A DNA stretch of 64,000 nt from Paraescarpia echinospica (GCA_020002185.1 CM034532.1:45527506-45591505); one strand, 5' to 3'. Counted from the stretch's first letter, positions 49,501 through 59,400 are shown. Notes: a model not told the origin generated them from the letters alone. Program-made: numbers and translations.

Positions 49501-49856
49501 GCAATATTCTTAAACGTAAATATGTCTGAGATGATGTTGAATGATGGAACTAACGTATTGAGGTATAAAAGTTAGGCAAAACTCAAGTTATAACGGCGAA
49601 ATCGAGGTGGGTCTGGATTCTACACAAGTGACGAAGACTGAATAAAGAACACTGTCATTGACAAACTGTCATACGATACATGTACTATTTATTGTATACG
49701 ATACTTAATTACCTGTGGTATACTTATTCCACCAATTCGCAGCTGAGAATGCAACAGCTGTAACTGTTCTGCAATGAGACCTCCCTTCATTGTAACATCA
49801 TAACTACAGAACATGTCCTGCAGAACTTGCTCTCGTTCCGCCAGCAATTCCCCCAT
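31519..49856 (-). CDS. EF-hand/coiled-coil protein with dynein-stalk-like module, 606 aa
   Basis: Twelve exons on the minus strand: 49856-49713, 48408-48239, 46988-46807, 46046-45910, 45018-44946, 42082-42048, 38878-38789, 37875-37743, 36697-36530, 35579-35299, 32710-32525, 31740-31519. Every junction is GT-AG, phases agree and the sum is exactly 607 codons. Residues 1-165 look EF-hand-like; DRDQTDTISEEN at about 92 is a loop with Asn instead of Glu at position 12. Residues 166-321 are a highly charged coiled coil. Residues 430-533 (SNPPPVVHTVMTVTFLLLG, WKHVQALVGKTGKEGLKR, INPAAAQRAGTLLSALDL) resemble the segment after the microtubule-binding stalk of dynein heavy chains. Residues 534-606 are an E/K-rich helix. 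A ciliary role is a guess; I do not recognise the orthologue. Confidence 0.85.
31910..32080. repeat. Dispersed repeat, copy 2 (pair with 27840-28010)
   Basis: See 27840-28010. Shared words GTCACCTCCGTC and GCCAACAATGTCGATAAC-like sequence. Lies in the last intron of the coiled-coil gene. Confidence 0.45.
32757..32825. repeat. Possible 5S-rRNA-derived SINE relic, copy 2
   Basis: Partner of 18045-18125, with CTCGGTACCCTCTGGCAGG, then TTACCTTGC. It starts about 50 bases upstream (minus strand) of exon 11 of the coiled-coil gene. Weak call. Confidence 0.35.
33411..33456 (-). terminator. Histone-type mRNA 3' stem-loop and downstream element
   Basis: On the minus strand GGCTCTTTTCAGAGCC (33456-33441) is the canonical replication-dependent histone hairpin: six-base-pair stem, TTTC loop, A-rich 5' flank AACAAAGGAAC and AAC after it. 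Fourteen bases further, AAAAGAGTTGTTATC (33426-33412) matches a U7-snRNA-pairing histone downstream element. Order, spacing and strand are all right for cleavage of the mRNA of the ORF at 33829-33485, leaving a 3' UTR of about 45-50 bases without poly(A). Confidence 0.85.
33485..33829 (-). CDS. Unknown 114-aa protein nested in an intron, histone-type 3' end
   Basis: A single open frame inside intron 10 (between 35299 and 32710) of the coiled-coil gene, same strand. It predicts mainly long helices (ILDWKFQRSCNQIMILNNC, RLRLATLEGIRNMFYEYASR, LSDKLESLQHQL) and an acidic end SDMQTEDED. No histone fold or known family recognised. The host gene's phases join across it exactly, so it is not a constitutive host exon. 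The stop at 33485 is 28 bases before a perfect histone stem-loop. TTTATAATAAA at about 33856-33846 could be a TATA box; if so, transcription would start near the second Met (33802). A splice-like TTTTCACAG in frame before residue 14 would also allow use as an alternative last exon of the host (both phase 0). Confidence 0.6.
   Translation of the reverse strand: MAAPSTSEVMFSQIRILDWKFQRSCNQIMILNNCIEDTQSRFDRAVADCRRTFCYSIRLRLATLEGIRNMFYEYASRLSDKLESLQHQLMEAGMFELESEGEAFDSDMQTEDED
34366..34935 (-). repeat. tRNA-derived SINE copies, minus strand (one partial, one longer)
   Basis: 34366-34440 is an isolated SINE tail (TAAGTTCTTATATAGCACA, then CCTCAGGACTGCTCAAAGCA). 34624-34935 is a longer copy with tail, body (CCTGTTCAATCGAACAC) and a decayed tRNA-like head. 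The 180 bases between them are unrelated purine-rich DNA. Both lie in intron 10 of the coiled-coil gene. Confidence 0.7.
36828..37776 (-). repeat. 35-bp minisatellite of exon 8 end plus its splice donor, about 27 copies
   Basis: On the minus strand the unit is AGAGCTCGCATGAAGGCTCG, AG, then GTACGTCATGATT. Its first copy is the real last 22 bases of exon 8 (codons RARMKAR) and the real donor GTACGT at 37743/37742. About 26 more copies fill the start of intron 8. Most keep GTACGT or GTATGT, so dozens of near-equivalent 5' splice sites are lined up. Choosing any later one adds 35 bases with an in-frame TGA (GGT ACG TCA TGA). Confidence 0.96.
38330..38405. repeat. 25-bp tandem repeat, 3 copies
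   Basis: Three copies of a unit containing GTCAACGACTACATCACAGT in intron 7 of the coiled-coil gene. It does not match either flanking exon edge. Confidence 0.85.
38400..38780. repeat. AGTAC-rich repeat, copy 2
   Basis: Degenerate sequence with AAGTACAAGTAC and AAGTACATGTACT motifs related to 667-997 and 42722-43280, ending about 10 bases before exon 7 of the coiled-coil gene. Confidence 0.4.
42500..42720. repeat. Dispersed repeat (pair with 8450-8720)
   Basis: Right part TTCTGCTTCACTAAAACATA followed by TTTGGATGGTAAGTATGTTAG matches 8640-8700. The hAT-like element at 42722 is inserted right at its end. Confidence 0.45.
42722..43280. mobile_element. hAT-like MITE, 559 bp, with 8-bp target duplication
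   Basis: Starts CAGAGCTGTAAC, ends CCCAGCTCTG, with AGTAC/GTTAC-rich subterminal repeats in inverted orientation (GTACTTGAGTAAAAGTAC against AAGTACTTGTACTTCGTTAC). Flanked by GTTAGATT (42714-42721) and GTTAGAAT (43281-43288), an 8-bp target-site duplication with one mismatch. Non-coding; sits in intron 6 of the coiled-coil gene. Confidence 0.8.
43298..43540 (+). repeat. Dispersed repeat (inverted partner at 60590-60830)
   Basis: Contains TAGTTTGTCCCACTTG, GTGCAACATTCAAGTTGTGA and GATATTATACCTTCTTC, each with a diverged counterpart on the minus strand at 60590-60830. Translated frames from the two copies are similar, but there is no intact protein. Confidence 0.5.
44310..44650 (-). mobile_element. 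LINE reverse-transcriptase fragment, broken
   Basis: Minus-strand translation shows the reverse-transcriptase core in pieces: CCIPKGYVLGPLLFTMYTT, and, in another frame further on, YADDTQIYNF. The PKG.VLGPLLF and YADD motifs place it in a non-LTR reverse transcriptase. A frameshift and stops make it a relic. It lies in intron 5 or 6 territory between exons 5 (44946) and 6 (42082) of the coiled-coil gene. Confidence 0.7.
46440..46790. repeat. Array of TTGGGCCAACATTGGCCCA-type palindromes
   Basis: At least six spaced copies of GGCCAATGTTGG/CCAACATTGGCC, each nearly self-complementary, mixed with related TTGGGCC fragments, starting about 15 bases downstream (minus strand) of the exon 3 donor of the coiled-coil gene. 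Spacing is irregular, so this is not a simple minisatellite. Function unknown. Confidence 0.65.
48758..49179. mobile_element. Long palindromic MITE, copy 1
   Basis: Begins GCACTTGTATAGAATC and ends GATTCTACACAAGTGC. The inverted similarity extends over most of both halves, making one near-complete hairpin of about 420 bp. Flanked by the perfect 9-bp duplication TAAAAGAAG at 48749-48757 and 49181-49189. Non-coding, in intron 1 of the coiled-coil gene. Confidence 0.85.
49195..49630. mobile_element. Long palindromic MITE, copy 2
   Basis: Same family as 48758-49179: begins GCACTTGTGTAGAATCCGG, ends CTGGATTCTACACAAGTG. Flanked by GAAGACTG at 49186-49193 and 49633-49640. Its left target duplication overlaps the right one of copy 1, so both elements entered the same short site independently. 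Confidence 0.85.
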
Positions 49857-50419
49857 CGCGACCGTCACTCAGACACGACGTCTGGCTACGACATTAAGTT
49901 AACAAATAAGCCTAAGCCTAAGGCTACCTCTCCGTCAGTCAATGTCCTCGTTTGAATCTACGCGTGTGTGTTATTATAAAACCTAACTAGGATAAAAATG
50001 AAAAAAGTAACTGATCCTATATCACTTTTTGCTTAGTTAAATGTCGAAAGTAGAGACGGCAATGTCAAAACAACCCCGTAAACAGGGTAAACAAAGATAA
50101 ACTTCCTGTTGTAAACTGCTAAGATGCAATCAAGCTGAATATTTAGTTTAAATAAACTGGGGATAATGTGTTATTTAAGATGATTTTAATTTTTTATATT
50201 ACGTCCCTAGTGTTGTCTCTGGCACAATATGACTATTAGCCGAGTGTCAATACGCCACAAATACAAGATCTTGCTATGCTTGTAAGCCGTAACTATAACA
50301 GCACATGTGTACTAAAAAAAACACAGCAGTGACACGGACAGATCCCGGTATATAATCCACAATGAGGCTGTCATGAAATGAGGCGCGAAATGTGATTTCT
50401 TGTCATATTCACAATAATT
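49857..50419. promoter_or_regulatory. Shared upstream region of two divergent genes
   Basis: The ATG of the coiled-coil gene (49856, minus) and the ATG of ZWILCH (50420, plus) are 563 bp apart, head to head. The stretch therefore contains both 5' UTRs and promoters and is a candidate bidirectional promoter. No convincing TATA box. Content from sequence alone is otherwise unremarkable. Confidence 0.55.
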
Positions 50420-53400
50420 ATGGACATGAAAGAAGTTTTTAACAGGTATCACTGTGTCATAGCGTATGCATATTTATAAACTTTAAGTTTAAATGTTTGC
50501 TGACTAAATTCGAAAACTTATCCGATCCCATTACACACGTAGCCTAAACATTATCATTTTGGTAACTCGATTTAGACCTTGGTGAGTTGGTCGGCTTCTC
50601 TTAGCCTTAGGCTTAGCCTGCTTAGTTCTCTCAGACTCAGTCTGGTTGCAAACTTCACTCCTTTGGGTCCTCGACCTCGTCTTCAGTCAAATTTCAGTCC
50701 AGTTCAGTATTGGCTTCTCCAATTTTGAATTATACTGGGCATTCAGCTGCCGTGTATATGAATGATGTATACCCAAAGACTTAGCATATTATATAAAATG
50801 GAACATGATAACCTCATAGTCACATAGATATTCCACTAGATCAATACATCAAACGCAACACCAGATGCTCACGTAAACATAATAAACAGTTAGTACAAAT
50901 CAGGCACTCGACAAACATTTGGAAACAGCTTTTTCCCAGTCACAATAAAAGAGTGGAATTCTCTACCTCCAAGCATTGTATCAAGTACATCACTGAATTC
51001 ATTCCAGATTAGTCTAGCCCAACATGTAAAAAATTAATCCATAATGTCTTATGGATTAATCCATAGGACATTTTGCCAGTCAAAATACAGATACAGATAT
51101 TCACTGTATAGCGACGTTAGCCGTCATTACTCGTGCCTTACTAACGGCTTCAGTTGAAATCAGGCATTCCGTGCAACTCTACCCAACTCTGTCCCCGTCC
51201 ACGACCATGACTCAGGAGTGCAACTTGGCAATTGATGCAACAAAATACTGGCAATGCCACTTTTACTTAACATTTTAAATGGACCGAGTTAGTGTCCTAG
51301 TACCGACCCTATATGAGTATATATCACCTGGTAATCTTAATACTTAAATGGTCCAGATTAAATTAATCCTACTGATCATATCCCTATGGCTATGGCAATG
51401 CCTCATCCCAGGATGTACAGATCTACAAATATACTGGTGGGGACACTGACCGTGCATACAATCGTTTTTAACAAAAACCTGATCAAATTCTTCCATAAGA
51501 TATCTATGTGTTAAATCTCTTATTATTTAATTTGCTTTACAGGTTGCTCAAACAGGAAGAAGCAAGTTTGCAATACAAGGTACTATGCTGTATCATATTT
51601 GTCAGACTTATATAATATATATATAGTAACAATTCATTGGTTCAAGTGTCAAATTTGATCTATGACAACAGTAGGCCAACGTTTTATTTCACTTCAGTTT
51701 GTGTTGTTATTTAAACTGGTCTTCATCTAACACATGTACAATTACAAAATGTTTGTATTTGTAGATGTTTGAAGTATTCAGTAATGAACACATACTGAAA
51801 GATGTCTTTACTTGTATTAGTTTGAAGTATTCAATGAGAACTCATACTGAAAGATGTTTATATTTGTAGAAATACCAGTTTGACATATTCAGTGATAGTA
51901 CATACCAAAAGATGTTTGTATTTGTAGAAGTACCAGTTTGAAGTATTCACTGACGAACACGTACTGAAAGATGTCTTGGGCAAACTGTCACCTGTTGGGC
52001 CGTACATTCTCGCATCACATATCATGACGGTGATGTCGGATACAGAGGTAAGTCCAGCTTCATCGCAACATACCATGAGCTGAGCCCAGTTATAACCGCA
52101 GTACCAGTTGTTTCGAGACATGAAACAGATGACCAGTGCACATTTAGAGTCATCAAGTTGTGCTACCTTTCGTTATGTTCCACTGTCATAATAAGGGGTT
52201 TTAACAATTCCGCCACATTTTATTTGGATTATTTGATTTCAATAAAGCCTCTAAACTAAGCATTTACTGTTGCCCTGAAACAATGTTAACACAAACACTG
52301 AATTTCACTTGGTATATAATTACACCTGCCATATTTTGTTGGGATTATTTGATTTTTACAAAGCCTTTAACCCATGTACTACTTTTGACTTTTTAACATA
52401 CATTCTAAATTAAAATCATAAGGTAATTTTAATCAATAGGTTTCACAGAAAAAGAAATGTAAAGTGCCTTGAGGACTGCAAACCGCAACATATAAACAAT
52501 TATTGTTCTCTTGATTCCCTCATGTCAGAAGTGAGGCTGGCCTCGATTCTGTTCCACAATTTCAGTTATCTTTTTTTCTTCTTTTCCTTCACTGATCTTG
52601 CACTGCTCTCTCCACCAACCGACTCCATTTCCCTCTATCTTCTGCTCTCGTTCTCCACTCCTCTCCCAATTCTCCCAAGTCTCTCTTTACACAGTCTTCC
52701 CATCGCAGTCTAGGTCTTCCTCGCCTCCTTTTCCCCTCCACTCTCCAAGCGTCTTTCTCTTTACAATAGCTTCAGAATGTTGACACGTCTGTGCGGGAGG
52801 ACGAGGACCAGAAAGATGAGAGCATGGAGAGTCTGGATGGGTCACCCATGAAACTACGACACTTCTCAGTCGACAGTCAGGAGTCTCACGACACTGTGAC
52901 AAGTCCAACGAAACACAACAGACACGTCGAACTGAGGAAGCCACTCTCCATGAAGGACACAAGGTCAGATTTTCATTATTAGTTTGGATGTTTCTGTGGT
53001 ATATTCCCACATAGCTTCATCATCTTAGCATATGTGGAGGTGACAGTTTGCATGTGTGGAGGTGACAGTTTGCATGTGTGGAGGTGACAGTTTGCATGCA
53101 TACTACTGGGTCCATTGGGATGGTTCCTAGATTTTGTAGTTATTTCAATTTAAGTTTTTTAAGTGCCACAGGGACCTTTGGGATTCAACATTTCAGAATG
53201 CTGTGGCTGAAATTGCAATGTGAATTAACATTTGTCGCTGAGATCATAGAGATAATGAGGACATCTACAAATATGTCGTCTCAGCTTATCTTAGGTAAAC
53301 TCTTTGTTTCATCTTCCAATTAATCTGTTCTCTGAACTCGTAGTCAGTTAATGCACATTGGACAGCCAGAATGCTACACGTGTATGCCATATACACTACC

Positions 53401-56400
53401 TACTGCTTTTGTGTACCTGCCTGCCTGTTGTCACACAGATGTCCTGCCTTCAACCCAGAACACTCTTTTTGTGAGGAGGATCTGTTAACCTGTGGGGCAT
53501 TACCTGGAAGTCGGGGCTACCACATTATCTAGAAGAAGAACTATCACACTAATCACTCAACCTACTCTGTTGTAGACGTCTCATCTCCCAGTACACTCTG
53601 TACACCCAGACCCGAGACTCCAGTCTGCCTGTCTGGGCCCTGTGTGAGGACTCCACTGAACCCTGCGTGTGCATGGGTGTGTACGTGACAACCAACAAAC
53701 AAAACAGGACAGAGATTCACCTGTATGACGTGTCTTGCAGTGGTGAGACATTTATACATGTTAACAAGATTGAACAAGATTGCTATCCACAACAAGGAAG
53801 TCTATGGCTTATCGAGAGTCCAACAATTTTATCTATGTAAAATCCACCCTTCTGAGATATTTGTCAATTTTTATATATTTATGCATCCATTCATTTATAT
53901 TTCTCTGTGAGTATGAATACTTTCTGATATCTAATCTACACCGTTCCTTCACTAATGTTACATTGTGGTGTCTAGTTCTAACCTTGTCTTCAGTGGTGTT
54001 CCAATATCCAACATGACAATGTAATTACACATCATGATGACTAGATAATTCATGCACTGTGATTCCCACTTGTTTCTCTGTCAATGTTCTACTGAATATT
54101 TATACTCCATGCATAACCAAACCTCGATGAAATTGTATTCAATGGATTTTTGTATGTATAATTTATGTGTTTAAATGTTCTTCAGTGTCTGAAGTGTAGA
54201 GCATATCATATCACCTAAAACTGGTATATTTATCATACAGAGTTTGCTACACGGCAATGAACATGCCGGGTTGCAAGTCATACATTTTGTCACATGTCTA
54301 TGTGGAAGTGTTACTTGTATATTGTGTATATATATGCACATACAGTTAATTCATAGTAGTGTTTTGTGACACTGTTGTTTCAGGGCCGACGAATGATACC
54401 TCCAAAGTCGCAGATTTTAAGAAGATACTGTCTGAACACATGCACAGAAGTGGCAGCAAGAGAGTAAGTAGAATTATGTGTTTAATTTCAGAATATCTTG
54501 ATTACCGACAGGTAACTTTAATTCTGCAGCGACTTAGTAATCAGAATTTGTCATTTATTTCTTGGATAACATACTTCCACAGATCAGCAAATTTATTCAT
54601 GTGTTTTGAAATGTACATCTGTGATCTCTGTCAGACAGGTTTCTGAGGATTCAGGTGCAAAAAGTTATCTTTTTATTATTATAGTTAGTGTTGGGATTCG
54701 GTTTGATTTTCAAAATTGATTATCAGTTTGGCCAAACCGATCGATGATTGATTGTATAATCAGTTTGTGGACAGCCATTCTAAGAACAGTTTGGTCACTA
54801 GGTGGTAGTACAAATGTAACCCTGGTGGCAGTTGATGTAAACATACAATATATTTAATAAAAATGTACTCACCTGTTTGTAATAATCGCCATAGGAAACT
54901 TATCGAGCAGCCCAGCAGTGTTTATACATTTAATGCGTTTCTGTAACGTGAAGTTTCCTAACATGCCTAAATTGTAGCAGTTTCAAACAACGTCAATGGC
55001 ATTTTGTTAACAAAACTGAAATGGGTTTTGGTTATTCGACAGTAATACACATTTCACTCAAAACAAATTTTTATATAATCAAACGATCGTTGATCACATG
55101 AGATTGTAACTTATTAATTTATCGGAAGCATGAATCAATCAATCATCGACAAAATTGTTTAATCGGAACAGCACTGATTATAGTACATGTGAACTTACTT
55201 TTTGGATACATTCATATATGAATGTTTTTAAGGAACCACGTAATTTCATAAGCTCTCTTTCCGTTAATGTAACTTTGACTGGACCTGTTACCAATCACCA
55301 GCAAAATTGATTAATCGGAACACCACTAATTATATTACAGATAAACTGCCTTTCTGAAAACACTCATAATCAATGTTTTTAAGGAATCTTTATTTTGTCA
55401 TTTCATCAACTCTGTTTGCATGAATGTAACTTTGACTGGACCTGTTGCTAGGTTGAGAAGCAGTGCATGGCGGAGTACAGCATGTTTGAGTCTGTGTCGG
55501 CCGACACGACCCTGTTGGCCCCCACACAGAAACTACTGGTTGTTGAAGCCTCCTGGAAGGTCACCGCCCTGCTGCAGATGCCCCCTCTAGATGCCCACAT
55601 GTCCGTCGTAAGAAACATCTCCAATAGTATATGTGATGAGGTTCTTCTGACTGGATGATTCAGTTCGTTTTGTTTTTACTTATTTCACAGTCACATTTTT
55701 TTGTAAAGTTTTGTTCGTTTTCAGTGAATTTTTCAGATGACTGCCGCTGGATGATGACACAGTAGTGCTTGTGTGCAGTGATGTCATTGGTGTGGCCCCC
55801 AGCCGCAGCCTGGATGGCTCTACAGGAGGATATCACAGCCATGTCAGAGGCAGTATTGATTCTCAACTTGATTCATGTCATTTCCAGAAGAGACACCTTA
55901 GTTTTCCTTTGGATGTTGAAGAACCATTCCAATTGCAGCCAAGGGGGACATAAGGACTGCCATGTCACCACCTAGCCGCAGTCATCTGAAGAAGTTCTCT
56001 AAAAACAAACAAAACACTACAAGAAATAAATGCAAATTGTGAAATACTTAAAAAAAGAATAACATTGTCCAATACTAGATGTACAGGTTTATTAGTTTTG
56101 AAAGTACAGAATTTCTGAGGCTTTTCTTACAATCCAAAGCCAAAATGCCTCCAATTACCAATACATTATAATGGTCGATATGATGACGCTGTACTGTCAA
56201 TTGTAATTATTCCACCGATACTTACTGTCAATAGTATACATATTGTTAGTAATGTTGGTTGGCCAAACTAGCAGTGTTACCTGTGTCACTGTTATATTGC
56301 ATCATTTTAAGGACTATAAACGACTCATGACACAGAACAAAAACTTTTACAGCGGGTCAGAGTCTGTGCTGGGGACATGCAGAGTGCCACCTACAGTCTG

Positions 56401-59400
56401 TATATAGAACTACTCACATTAAAGGCAAGTGCGGCTTTGAATTTTAGTTAAAATTAGTAGTTGTTATTCAATGTTGGTGTGCATTAGTGGACAGCTGAAA
56501 CTACTCATATTTTTGGATTACCATAGAGAGTTGATCACACCTCGCTTTGTGGTCACCTCGGTAATATAGCCACCTCAGAATTACGGTCAGCCTGGGATAG
56601 TCACAAATTATTTAAATTGGAGTGTAGGACGTTAGACGTACTAATACAGTCACCTTACTGTTAACGTTACTTGCTCAGTCCCAAGGGTAACCTTCATTGT
56701 GAGGTTCATATGTACTTTCTATTTCAGTGTTTATTCAGTAAATGTTATTACCAATCCCATTGAACACTGTGACACAAATTACTACTTTATGAAATACGTT
56801 TGCTTTTCTTTAGTCAAAAATAAAATTTTCATCTGTTTGTTTTGAACAGCAATAACTTGGGCCTGGAGAAGCATCTCACTGGGGTAAGATACCATTTAAA
56901 ATGGTGCACATCTTGAAAAACGTTTACAGTTGCCCTGAAATGGTGTTAGCACGAACACTGATTCAGAAATGTATCAGAATAACTAATCTATTTGCTTGTG
57001 TTGCCTGTAGGGTTTTGCTGCCGGGTTGAAAGATGGACTTGTAAATTGGGCAGCAGAGAACCAAGATGTTCCTCTGTTGCCAAAAGTAAAGGCTTTGCTG
57101 GAAGGTAACATAACAGTTGACAATATACACTTTGTTTCTGATCTATTTCCAAAAGTCTAAATTAACAAGTCAGATTGTTTTTCTTTGTATATGTAATAAA
57201 TGGTGTCGTCTTATCTCTTAGTATATAAATTACAAAAGTAACTACAACAGAACAATGGTAAAATACCTGTTTCTGACATCACAATGTAGTTCAATACTTC
57301 TGTTAAAAACTGATTAAAATTACGGGTTGGCATGCCCCTGACCCCCTTCGGGCGCTTTGTGCTTTCAGTGCTCACCTTTCCCTCACCACAACCTCGCACC
57401 CCTTAGCAAAAAATATAGAATGTTCTATTTCATTTGATGGTGTTCTGTAGAATATTTTGTACCATAAAATTTTGTAGAATTCTGTAAAAAAAATTGGCCC
57501 TAAAAATTCTACAGATTTTTAGAATTCTGTAGAATACTCTAGAATTCTATGCAAATTGAAGTCACCATAACAATTGTAGAGAATTCTATAAAAAAAATTT
57601 GCTATGGGTCACCATGTGGAAACACTTAATATCTTTGTTGTTCTCTTGTTTCCCTTCTGTCAGGAGTGAGGCTAGCCTCGATACTGATCCTCAACTTCTG
57701 TTTTCTTCTCTTCCACCTCACTGATCGTGCACTGTTGTCTCCACCAACCTTTCCACTCCTCTCTGTCTGTCGCTCTCACCCTTCACTCCTTCTCACTAAA
57801 TTGTGTGAATTGTTTCAGAGTTAAAGTTGGTTTATTCTTATAAGATCAGTCGAGGATTTGAACCCTCTTGTTGCCACTTTGAACCTTGGGCAAATATGTT
57901 TGTGATTTGGCTGACATTTTACTAACTTCATGTCAGTTATATGTTTTAATGTTTCTTGAGTATTTTACAGAGTAATATTATAATTAATAAAATATGAACT
58001 TGTGTTTTGTCATTCATCAATAAAGAATATCCAAAATATAGTTTTATTTTGTTTAAAACACAACTTGATATATTAAAAAATTAAGTACAAAAAAGTTAAA
58101 TGCAAAAACTAGATCTATTGCAGAATTTAATTTGTGCGAATACTGTGGGGAATTGGATTGCTAATTAACAAGAAAATTTCATTAACTTGGGCAATTTCAC
58201 TCTACACTGGACTTGCATAGTTGTTCTGCATAAAGATTTTGTTGCTAAGCGACACCAACAGAAAACACTGAATATATGGCGTGAAATGTTTCAGAGTTAA
58301 AGTTGGGCGACGCTGCGTGGAGACGCAAGCGAGGTGGCGAGGAGAAGGAGGAGGTTGACGAACTAACATCGCCTCTCAAGAGCCTCATACTGGTGGCCCG
58401 TGTAGATCTCGACTTCACCGACCATCTGTGGAATGTACTCCGAGGTTAGAGCGGTTGCATCAGTTCGCAAACTCACCCAAAACGTATTGCATGCTGCATG
58501 TGACGCCAGCTATTGAGCAGAACAGATGTTAATTAACATTTACATTTCTTTGATGTCGGAAAGTGGATGCAACCAAATCATGCCAGTTGAATTACTGGCT
58601 GTAGGTTTTGATGCCATTTCAGGTTTACTTAAAACTTAGTCCCACACAAAATATTGGTGGGGTGGGGGTGGTTTTAATCAGTACAAAACCCTGCTTTTTT
58701 ACTTTGTGAACTTATAAGACAACCCTTTATAGATACCAAATTGTATACTTTTCTGTTCATTTTATTTCATACATTTCTTGTTACTACATGCAGATATATG
58801 GGGTGCAGTGGTATAGTGATTAGACCGTCAGACTCCCACTCGAGGGTTACATGCATATATATGGGGTGCTGTGGTATAGTGATTAGACCGTCAGACTCCC
58901 ACTCGAGGGTTACATGTAGATATATGGGGCGTAGTGGTATAGTGATTAGACCGTCAGACTCCCACTCGAGGGTTACATGTAGATATATGGGGCGCAGTGG
59001 TATAGTGATTAGATCGTCAGACTCCCACTCGAGGGTTACATGTAGATATATGGGGCGCAGTGGTATAGTGATTAGACCATCAGACTCCCACTCAAGGGTT
59101 ACATGTAGATATATGGGGTGCAGTGGTATAGTGATTAGACCGTCAGACTCCCACTTGAGGGTTCGAATCCACTTGTTCCTGTTTCAAACCTTGGGCAAGG
59201 TCGTTCCCTCAACATTTCTACAGTTCACTCACCAGTATGAACCAGTACCTGGCTATAGACATTCTGGATATTTAAGTACAAATAGTCTTTGAGCATTAAT
59301 TGCAGCATGGATGAATGCTTCCCAGATAAATTGAGATGTTCAGTTGAACAGGTTTGTCAAGAAGTGTAAAAAACTGAATAATCCTAAGAACAGGATACCA

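Noticed and set aside
56829..56885. Extra small ZWILCH exon after GAACAG
   Set aside because: Its phases do not fit between exon 8 and exon 9 without a stop, and skipping it gives the family-like sequence LTLK-GFAAG.
59145..59175. Possible functional tRNA gene
   Set aside because: A and B boxes are present, but there is no tRNA acceptor-stem pairing and the sequence continues into a SINE body shared with other copies.
58741..59292. Plus-strand ORF of 183 codons with repeated MGRSGIVIRPSDSHSR
   Set aside because: It is the translation of six tandem SINE heads whose length happens to be near a multiple of three.
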